Shown: one piece after another, positions 45,699-52,383 of the stretch | How positions within the stretch are numbered: the first letter of the stretch is position 1 | Layout: each line of letters opens with the position of its first letter | The notes under the pieces: model-generated | Databases searched by the model: none | The model's input: the letters and a program-made list of their open reading frames with translations, nothing else | Told to the model about the DNA's origin: nothing | Assembly: GCA_045598045.1 (NCBI GenBank) | Contig: JAZLLG010000073.1 | Location: 1-64,000, forward strand | Source: RGIG3528 sp045598045 | GTDB taxonomy: Bacteria; Bacillota; Clostridia; Lachnospirales; Lachnospiraceae | Direction: 5' to 3' | Length of the DNA stretch: 64,000 nt | Position numbers and translations under genes: made by a program

Positions 45699-47798
45699 TC
45701 AGGTCTCGATTGCTTCAATCTTGGAAGCTCTCTTTTCAACTTCGCGCTGCTGAACATCCGAAGGAGCCTGCTCATAACGTGCGAACTCGTGCTCATACTC
45801 GCCCATACCACCTGTCATGGAACGAAGGTCTGTGGAATAACCATAGAGCTCGGACGAAGGAATTTCAGCAGAAATTGTCTGCTTGCCACCGGGAAGCGGA
45901 TCCATACCCATGATACGACCACGTCTCTTGTTGAGATCGCCCATGATATCACCGGTGAAGTCATTGGGAACTGTAATCTTTAATGTCTCGATAGGCTCAA
46001 GGAGAACGGGCTTAGCTTTCATGAAGCCGTCACGGAAAGCGAGCATGGAAGCTGTCTTGAATGCCATTTCGTTGGAGTCTACAGGATGGTAAGAACCGTC
46101 AACCAACGTAGCCTTGATGCCGACAACAGGATATGCTGCAAGAGGTCCCTTAACGAGGGATTCCTGAATACCCTTTTCAACTGCGGGGAAGTAGTTCTTC
46201 GGAACGGAACCGCCGAAAATCTGCTCACTGAATTCGTAAGCCTTTGTCTGATCCTCAAGAGGTTCATAGTCCATAATAACATCACCGTACTGACCATGTC
46301 CGCCGGACTGCTTTTTATGTTTGCCCTGGATGTGCTCAACTTTACGTGTGATGGTTTCTCTGTATGCGAACTTAGGCTTTGAAAGCTCAATTTCAACTTT
46401 ATAACGCTCAAGAAGCATTGAAGAAACGATTTCAAGCTGCTGCATACCGATGCCGTAGATGAGCATCTGACGGTTTTCTTCGTCGTTTAATGTCTTCAAT
46501 GTGAGGTCCTCGATGAGAATCTTCTGAAGAGCCTGAGCAACCTTGTCTTCCTCGCCCTTTACCTTTGAACGATAGCGCATGTATTCCTGAGGCTTTGACA
46601 TTGTTGTGGGATGATACTCAACAGGGCATTCTCTTGTAGAAAGCGTATCACCTGTTCTTGTGGAGTTCAGCTTGCCGATGGCACCGATATCACCGGACTC
46701 AAGGCTCTTAACTTCAACGAGGTCCTTACCGCGCATAACGTAAAGCTTCTGGAGCTTTTCTTCAACCTCTTTTGTAACGTTGTATACGATGTCGCCTGCA
46801 TTAAGTGTGCCTGTCTGTACCTTAACGAGGGAGTACTTACCAACGAACGGATCCATGATGGTCTTAAAAACATAAGCGCTTACAGGCTTATTGGGATCCT
46901 TGTCTGCGAGAACTTCTTCGTTTGTCTTTTTATTAACGCCCTTCTTGAAAACTGCTGACTTATCGGGAGCCGGGAAGTACTTCTGGAAGGACTGAAGGAG
47001 CATGTTGCAGCCATATGTGAGTGTACCGGAGCCGAGCTGAACAGGAATAATGTCATGCTCAATAACGCTCTTTCTGAGTGCCTGGGAAATTTCTTCCTGT
47101 GTGAACTCTTCGCCGTTGAAGTACTTTTCCATAAGTGCTTCGTCGGACTCCGCAACAGCTTCAAGGATCATGTTTCTGACATCCTCGAGGTCGCCCTTAA
47201 CGCCTGAAGGAATGTCGATTTCGGTGTATGTTCCGTCAGGTTTGAACTTTCTGGCGCCCATCTTTACCACGTTAACGAAGCCTGTGAACTGGTTGTTCTC
47301 GTAGAAAGGAAGGTGGAAAGGAGCAATCTTCTTACCATAGAGGTTCTTTAAGTCCTCAACGATTTTAATGTAGTCAGCGTTGGGATCGTCCATGTTTGTA
47401 ACGAAAAAGATGCAGGGAATCTTTCTTCTTTCGCAAATGTCCCAAGCTTTCTTGGTGCCGACTTCAACGCCCGCCTTACCGTTAATAACGATAACAGCGG
47501 CATCAGCAACACTCATTGCCTCTTCAGCCTGTCCAACGAAATCAAAGTATCCGGGTGCATCAAGCAAATTTATTTTAAGACCTTCCCATTCAATCGGAAC
47601 AACTGCCGATCTGATTGAGAAACCTCTCTTTATTTCTTCTTTGTCGTAGTCACTTATTGTTGTTCCGTCAGCAACCTTACCCATTCTTCCGATTGCTTTT
47701 GTGTGGAAAGCGAGTGCTTCCGCAAGTGTTGTTTTTCCTGAGCCCCCATGACCAAGAAGAACAACGTTTCTGATTTGTTCGGTTTTGTAAACGTCCAT
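45699..47798 (-). CDS. EF-G-like translation GTPase (second EF-G family)
   Basis: A 699-aa protein with the five-domain layout of elongation factor G. G1 is GHGGSGKTTLAEAL. G3 is DAPGYFDFVG, where canonical EF-G has DTPGHVDF, so the catalytic histidine is Tyr. G4 is TNMDD instead of NKMD. The later domains keep EF-G motifs such as GHGQYGDVIMDYEPL and ALRDGFMKAKP-like segments. These differences mark the EF-G-like family found alongside true EF-G in many bacteria; the housekeeping fusA normally sits with rpsL/rpsG, which are absent here. It is monocistronic with its own terminator. The precise role is not established by sequence. Confidence 0.88.
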   Translation of the reverse strand: MDVYKTEQIRNVVLLGHGGSGKTTLAEALAFHTKAIGRMGKVADGTTISDYDKEEIKRGFSIRSAVVPIEWEGLKINLLDAPGYFDFVGQAEEAMSVADAAVIVINGKAGVEVGTKKAWDICERRKIPCIFFVTNMDDPNADYIKIVEDLKNLYGKKIAPFHLPFYENNQFTGFVNVVKMGARKFKPDGTYTEIDIPSGVKGDLEDVRNMILEAVAESDEALMEKYFNGEEFTQEEISQALRKSVIEHDIIPVQLGSGTLTYGCNMLLQSFQKYFPAPDKSAVFKKGVNKKTNEEVLADKDPNKPVSAYVFKTIMDPFVGKYSLVKVQTGTLNAGDIVYNVTKEVEEKLQKLYVMRGKDLVEVKSLESGDIGAIGKLNSTRTGDTLSTRECPVEYHPTTMSKPQEYMRYRSKVKGEEDKVAQALQKILIEDLTLKTLNDEENRQMLIYGIGMQQLEIVSSMLLERYKVEIELSKPKFAYRETITRKVEHIQGKHKKQSGGHGQYGDVIMDYEPLEDQTKAYEFSEQIFGGSVPKNYFPAVEKGIQESLVKGPLAAYPVVGIKATLVDGSYHPVDSNEMAFKTASMLAFRDGFMKAKPVLLEPIETLKITVPNDFTGDIMGDLNKRRGRIMGMDPLPGGKQTISAEIPSSELYGYSTDLRSMTGGMGEYEHEFARYEQAPSDVQQREVEKRASKIEAIET

Positions 47799-48017
47799 AA
47801 TGCATTTTTCCTTTCAAGTCGATTTGTCAGTTAATTCTGAACATTTACGCAGAATCAGCTGACTTTCTTATTTTACCATTTTGAGGGCGATTAAGCAACA
47901 AAATTCATAAGATAAATTGAACTTTTTCTGTCCAAATTATTAAGCGATTTGACACAATAAACGGCCTTTTTAACGCGGTTCGGCGTTTTTCGTTTTGACG
48001 TCCCCGGCTTTTTTGTT

Positions 48018-48046
48018 TTGACGCAGGCAATCGTCTGTGTTATCAT
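48018..48046 (+). promoter_or_regulatory. Promoter of the diacylglycerol-kinase-family gene
   Basis: TTGACG (48018-48023), 17-base spacer, TATCAT (48041-48046), about 45 bases before the ATG. The preceding gap (47799-48017) holds no recognisable gene. Confidence 0.7.
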
Positions 48047-48090
48047 ACATTTTACCTGAATTCGCCAAGAATTCTGCACAGGAGGCTATA

Positions 48091-49026
48091 ATGTATCATA
48101 TATTCGTAAATCCGGCGTCCCGATCGGGGAGCGGCGCGTCGTTGTGGGAAGAAGCCAAGAAAATTCTGGACTCCAAAAATATCGCTTACGATGTTCATTT
48201 TACCGAGAAAGAAACATCCATCGAAAGTCAGTATAAAAGTATTCTCGAATCCGACTCCGAGCGTCCCTTAAAGCTCATCATACTCGGTGGTGACGGCACA
48301 CTTAACCAGTGCATCGAAGGCATTACCGACATTAACAACACCGAGATTTCTCTCATAAGAAACGGGTCGGGAAACGATTTTTCCAGAAATAAAAAACTGC
48401 CTGCCGATTTGGAAGGCATAATCAACGGCATCCTTGAGCGTAAGCACGAAATGCCTGTCGACGTAGGTTTTGCCGCTTTCACCGAAGGCACACTTCCCGA
48501 CGGAACACCCGTTCCCGATGGCAGACATCGTTTTCTCGTAAGCTCCGGCTTCGGTTATGACGCAGACATATGCTTCTATGCAAACAAAAGCAAGCTTAAA
48601 AAGCTTCTTGGCAAGCTTATTTACGTATTTTACGGAGTTAAAAATCTTTTTACGACAGAGCTTGTCGACATTGAGCTTTCCATTGACGGCGGAAAGAAGC
48701 AGTCATTTAAGAAAGTCTACTTCGTCGCATGTATGAACCAGCCTGTGGAAGGTGGCGGAGTTCCCATGGTTCCCTCTGCAGCGGATGACGACGGGAAACT
48801 CGGTTTCTGCATCATCAATTCGCTTTCCCGTTTCAACGCTCTTTTGACCATTCCCGCCATCTACAAGATGAAGCATGTATCAAAAAAAGGAGTCAGCATA
48901 CTTGAAGGACGTTCCATAAATATATCTTCAAGTAATCCGAAAATGGTTCACTACGACGGCGAAACTCCCGGAATGTATAAGCATTTCAGTGCGGAAATAA
49001 TCGGGAACATTAAATTTATATATTAA
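48091..49026 (+). CDS. Diacylglycerol/lipid kinase family protein (DagK-like)
   Basis: About 311 aa. The catalytic domain has the NPASRSGSG start, the nucleotide-binding GGDGTLNQCIEGI and the RNGSGNDFSR motif; the C-terminal half is the beta-sandwich of YegS/DgkB enzymes (DDGKLGFCII, SRPKMVHYDGE-like end). The ATG at 48091 has AGGAGG seven bases upstream, whereas the longer reading frame from 48037 starts before the promoter's transcript. Likely role: ATP-dependent phosphorylation of diacylglycerol or a related lipid at the membrane. Confidence 0.92.
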   Translation: MYHIFVNPASRSGSGASLWEEAKKILDSKNIAYDVHFTEKETSIESQYKSILESDSERPLKLIILGGDGTLNQCIEGITDINNTEISLIRNGSGNDFSRNKKLPADLEGIINGILERKHEMPVDVGFAAFTEGTLPDGTPVPDGRHRFLVSSGFGYDADICFYANKSKLKKLLGKLIYVFYGVKNLFTTELVDIELSIDGGKKQSFKKVYFVACMNQPVEGGGVPMVPSAADDDGKLGFCIINSLSRFNALLTIPAIYKMKHVSKKGVSILEGRSINISSSNPKMVHYDGETPGMYKHFSAEIIGNIKFIY

Positions 49027-49042
49027 TTCAACGTAATAAAAA

Positions 49043-49071
49043 TGGACAGGTACATTTTGTATACCTGTCCA
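49043..49071. terminator. Bidirectional terminator between convergent genes
   Basis: TGGACAGGTA and TACCTGTCCA form a perfect 10-bp stem with a 9-base loop. A/T-rich flanks on both sides suit termination in both directions. Confidence 0.8.
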
Positions 49072-49088
49072 CTTTTGTATAGTGCTCA

Positions 49089-50135
49089 TCAGTCTCCTGT
49101 TTTTTTGCATTCAACACCCATGGTAGCACTCGCGTATTTTGGGAAATTACCATTTGTCATACCATATACTTCTGCCTGTATCAGCACCTTTTCTTCGTCA
49201 GCTTGAATGATTAACAGACTACTACCGTAATCCCTGATTTCCTGGTTCTTATCAAGTTCATCCTGTAGTCTCTCTTTTATTGCATCGTTAATTATTTCTT
49301 CGCTTGGAATCGGCAACGTACAGTTGTCAAACCTACCTATATCACCTATCCAAAGTTCCCGGATTTCCCCGTATACAGATATGCAAACCGACACATAATC
49401 GGATGTCCCGATTCCCCCAAGTTCCTTCCAAAAGCCGAATATGTAGTGCGTTGGTACTTCACCTTCACTGATGCACTTAATGCAGTCTTTTTTATAGTCC
49501 GTTACGCGTATTATGTCCTTTACAGCATCAACTGCTTTAGCCATGCATGATTCTTCATCAAGTATTTCCGAGGATGCTCTTTCCGCAGTAGCTTCGGGGT
49601 ACTTCAAATATCTGAGTTCATCCGTGTTATGCAGATATCCTGCATAATACCATTCTTCATCCTTATAGAAATCAATGAGCCTAAGTTCTGTAGATCCCAC
49701 ATAAAAGTGAACTGCTTCTCCTTCATCCGACATTTCATAAGTCAGCTCACGTTCCTGTCCATCAAAACTGACTACTCTTTTTGATGGCGGAAGTGTTGTA
49801 TCGGTATGATCTATAAAAGGATTGTCCATAACAACGTTGCTCCACCCGTCTTCCATCCCCTTACGTTTCATTAACCTGTAAAATCGTGTACTAATCTCCC
49901 ATTCCTGTTCACTTGGCTGAACTGCGCCCATATCGGTTTCTTCTTCATGTGAATCCGGCTGCAAATCAGGTTCAACGTGTTGTACCTCATAAGTATCCGA
50001 CAAAGGATTCACCTCGACAGGCTGCTTCGAATGTTCGCAGGCAGAAAGCACCATCGCAAATACGACAGCAAGGAGCAAAAAACGTGATTTATTGTGCAAT
50101 AATATACATGAACGATTCGGACGATTTTCTTTCAT
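49089..50135 (-). CDS. Lipoprotein of unknown function
   Basis: About 348 aa. A signal peptide with lipobox MVLSAC is followed by an acidic linker and a soluble domain of mixed alpha/beta character. The ATG at 50135 has GGAGG nine bases upstream; an in-frame TTG upstream is rejected. The last third (TLPIPSEEIINDAIKERLQD, then a strand-rich end with VLIQAEVYGMT) shows no family I recognise. It overlaps the small gene upstream by 47 bases and appears to be the third cistron of a short operon. Confidence 0.75.
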   Translation of the reverse strand: MKENRPNRSCILLHNKSRFLLLAVVFAMVLSACEHSKQPVEVNPLSDTYEVQHVEPDLQPDSHEEETDMGAVQPSEQEWEISTRFYRLMKRKGMEDGWSNVVMDNPFIDHTDTTLPPSKRVVSFDGQERELTYEMSDEGEAVHFYVGSTELRLIDFYKDEEWYYAGYLHNTDELRYLKYPEATAERASSEILDEESCMAKAVDAVKDIIRVTDYKKDCIKCISEGEVPTHYIFGFWKELGGIGTSDYVSVCISVYGEIRELWIGDIGRFDNCTLPIPSEEIINDAIKERLQDELDKNQEIRDYGSSLLIIQADEEKVLIQAEVYGMTNGNFPKYASATMGVECKKTGD

Positions 50136-50244
50136 TCTCTGAAACCTCCGTATTAACAATTACAATGACCTCATCTTGTTCGTTTAAAAACAACATCGGT
50201 ACGGCACTTATAACATAATCCGTCATTTCTGTTGTTTCATCCAC
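50089..50244 (-). CDS. Possible 51-aa small protein overlapping the lipoprotein gene
   Basis: GTG start at 50244 with GAAGGA eight bases upstream. The product begins VDETTEMTDYVISAVPMLFL and continues with an EVIVIVNTEVSENE strand-like segment, no stop for 51 codons, and an overlap with both neighbouring frames. Its composition (acidic, alternating hydrophobic) looks protein-like, but no family is recognised. It could be a translational coupler for the lipoprotein rather than a stable product. Confidence 0.4.
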   Translation of the reverse strand: MDETTEMTDYVISAVPMLFLNEQDEVIVIVNTEVSENERKSSESFMYIIAQ

Positions 50245-50387
50245 TTTATTATTCCTTCTGTGAGTTCTTCTATCGTTACGCCATGACTTATTCTTTTGTC
50301 TTCAAGACACCTTCCAAAATTTACCGGTTCAACGCCAAAACTCAAGCTATTAGGTCCTTTCTGCTGAAATAATTGTGCTCTGTGCAT
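50223..50387 (-). CDS. Possible 54-aa small protein at the head of the lipoprotein operon
   Basis: ATG at 50387 with an in-frame TAA 12 bases upstream. The product is basic to neutral, with SFGVEPVNFGRCLEDKRI and a C-terminal helix GVTIEELTEGIIKWMKQQK. A near-consensus promoter ends only six bases before the ATG, so if this is translated the mRNA would be almost leaderless, with no ribosome binding site. Coding status is therefore uncertain; it may be a remnant of a larger gene. Confidence 0.35.
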   Translation of the reverse strand: MHRAQLFQQKGPNSLSFGVEPVNFGRCLEDKRISHGVTIEELTEGIIKWMKQQK

Positions 50388-50393
50388 AATATT

Positions 50394-50422
50394 ATTTTAC
50401 ATTCTACAACATAGGCAGTCAA
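50394..50422 (-). promoter_or_regulatory. Promoter of the small-ORF/lipoprotein operon
   Basis: On the minus strand TTGACT (50422-50417), 17-base spacer, TAAAAT (50399-50394). Transcription would begin at about 50387, at or next to the first ATG. Confidence 0.65.
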
Positions 50423-50516
50423 GCCGCTTTATTACGCTCCATAAATGTATTGCATCTCACTGTGTATTGTCTAAGTAATGACCAGCTATTCAAACATACT
50501 GCAACTCCATCATAAC

Positions 50517-50556
50517 AAAAAGGACTGCAGCCTCTCTCCGAGCTGCAGTCCTTTTT
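50517..50556. terminator. Bidirectional terminator downstream of the GH43 gene
   Basis: AAAAAGGACTGCAGC pairs with GCTGCAGTCCTTTTT across a short loop, with A-runs and T-runs on both sides. It ends 16 bases past the GH43 stop and also faces the intergenic region of the lipoprotein operon. Confidence 0.88.
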
Positions 50557-50571
50557 GTTATGAAAGACAAT

Positions 50572-52260
50572 TTACTTATTAAACTTCCAATCTTTAACTT
50601 CGAAGCCGCTTCCGACGAATACAAAGTACACATCCTGAACGCCTGTCATATCTGCGCACACATCAAATGTAACTTCCTGATATACACCTACGCCCTTGTC
50701 TGCAATTGCTTCGTTAATGTTTCCGTAAACAAAGCCTTCATTAAAGCCCTTGTCGACACAAACCTTAACAGCGGGTGTTCCTTCAATGTTACCCGACTTC
50801 TTAACGGTAAGTGTAACCGACTTCGGAGCGGTGTCGCCAAAATCAACACCTCTTACAAGCACATAGTCTCCGGACTCGATTTCGGTAAGCACCATATCAC
50901 CGCTTCCGCACTTCTTTGCCTCGGCGTCAGCGCCTGTTATATCAAGGCCCGCAAGTATTGCACCGAACGCTGCCGAATGCTTCTCATAAGGGTTGACATT
51001 CTTAAGCTGCTCAACACCGGTTTTGTTCATATTAATGGTGCCGATTGTTCCGTCTTCGGCAGGAACAAACTCATTGATGTTAGTGGAACGATATCCGTGA
51101 CGGATATTCTGAGCTGCCGAAAGAAGCTGTGCGTGGTATGTGATGTACCATTTGCCTTCGAAGCTGAAAACGCAGTGATGGTTGTTGCCGCCGTCTCCGA
51201 ATACAGAGCCGGGGTTCTTAAGAATTCTCTCTTTGTAAACGAAGGGTCCAAGAGGACTGTCGCTGACCATTGTGCAGATTTCGCCGCTCTGGAAGCCGTA
51301 CTTTGCCGTACCTGCGGCATCAACATTGAAGTTGGAACAGTAGCTGTAGTAGTACTTCCCATTGTACTTATGAATACCGGAGTCCTCAAAGAGGAACGGA
51401 ATATCCATTGTCACAACTTCGCCTTCGATGCTGATCATGTCGTCACTGAGCTTTGCACATCTTCCCATTCCGGGCCATTCTGCGCTCGGGCCGGGACCTC
51501 CGCCGAAGTAAATGTATCCCGTGCCGTCGTCATCTACAAAAACAGCCGGATCAAAAAGCCATGCGACGTTTCCGCAGTTCTCCATGCCTCTGTGAATAAT
51601 CGCATGTCCCAAAGGATCCGTAAAAGGACCGTAAGGTGTATCTGCGGTAAGCACTCCGATACCATTTCCGGAATCGGCAAAATAGAGGAAGAATTTGTCA
51701 ACGCCGTCAATTGTCTTCCAGCATGCAGCAGGAGCCCATGAATTATGTGCCCACTTTGCGGCGCCGTCATTGCCGGCAACCTTAATGGAACCGTGATCGA
51801 CAAAGTTTACAAAATCATCCGTGGATACGCAACGGATTGTGTTAATCAGGCCATAGCCGTTGTCCTTGAGCTCGCCTTTTGCATCATACTCAAGTACATC
51901 ATGTGTCATATAGATGTAAACTCGGCCATTATAGGTGATGGCAAAAGGGTCTGCACCATAGCTCTGTGTGAAAATAGGGTTGCTGTCCTTAAGTCCCTTA
52001 AAGGCTTTTGCAAGGGTAAGGCTGTTGAACAGTTCTTTAACTCCTAATACTTCGCTCATTTTCTCTTCTCCTGTTATTTCGAGATTCGGTGTAACAACCG
52101 GCGTGCTTTCCGGATTTGTTTCTTTCTGCACGTCTGCAGGTTTTTCCGTGGCCTTCGGTTCCGGCGTCAAAGCAGCTTTACCTGCCGTGCCATCATTTCC
52201 GCAAGCCGAAAGCATGCATATTGACAACACGATACATAATAAAAACGCCTTTTTTCTCAT
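50572..52260 (-). CDS. GH43 glycosidase lipoprotein with CBM6-like module
   Basis: A 562-aa extracellular enzyme. A lipobox (CMLSAC) and a Pro/Glu-rich linker (to about 65) precede a five-bladed GH43 propeller (about 85-420). The propeller has the catalytic-base region SYGADPFAIT, the transition-state Asp region WLFDPAVFVDDDG, and a general-acid candidate in LFEDSGIHKYNGKYYYSYCS. A C-terminal beta-sandwich (about 430-560) looks like CBM6 (GDYVLVRGVDFGD, VYFVFVGSGF). Likely activity is removal of arabinose or xylose side chains from arabinoxylan or arabinan at the cell surface. With the PL9 and GH29 genes it points to plant and mucin glycan use. Confidence 0.9.
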   Translation of the reverse strand: MRKKAFLLCIVLSICMLSACGNDGTAGKAALTPEPKATEKPADVQKETNPESTPVVTPNLEITGEEKMSEVLGVKELFNSLTLAKAFKGLKDSNPIFTQSYGADPFAITYNGRVYIYMTHDVLEYDAKGELKDNGYGLINTIRCVSTDDFVNFVDHGSIKVAGNDGAAKWAHNSWAPAACWKTIDGVDKFFLYFADSGNGIGVLTADTPYGPFTDPLGHAIIHRGMENCGNVAWLFDPAVFVDDDGTGYIYFGGGPGPSAEWPGMGRCAKLSDDMISIEGEVVTMDIPFLFEDSGIHKYNGKYYYSYCSNFNVDAAGTAKYGFQSGEICTMVSDSPLGPFVYKERILKNPGSVFGDGGNNHHCVFSFEGKWYITYHAQLLSAAQNIRHGYRSTNINEFVPAEDGTIGTINMNKTGVEQLKNVNPYEKHSAAFGAILAGLDITGADAEAKKCGSGDMVLTEIESGDYVLVRGVDFGDTAPKSVTLTVKKSGNIEGTPAVKVCVDKGFNEGFVYGNINEAIADKGVGVYQEVTFDVCADMTGVQDVYFVFVGSGFEVKDWKFNK

Positions 52261-52362
52261 TTCTCCGTTTGCCCTCCGTTATTCACCTGTTTACATTATT
52301 ATCGTATCGGTAAATCGTTTTTTCTTCTCAAATTTTGTCATAAAGTTGGCAAATTAACAGAA

Positions 52363-52380
52363 GACAAAAGAACCGTCCCC
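52363..52380 (-). repeat. Copy of the GACAAAAGAAYCGTCCC dispersed repeat
   Basis: GACAAAAGAACCGTCCCC lies just after the stop codon of the GTPase-nuclease gene, matching the element at the purL stop (4079-4095) in sequence, orientation and position relative to the gene. Confidence 0.55.
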
Positions 52381-52383
52381 GAA

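Noticed and set aside
50560..51741. 393-codon open frame on the plus strand
   Set aside because: It lies entirely antisense to the GH43 gene, has low-complexity, Cys/Val/Lys-rich composition and no family match; the minus-strand GH43 motifs are clear.
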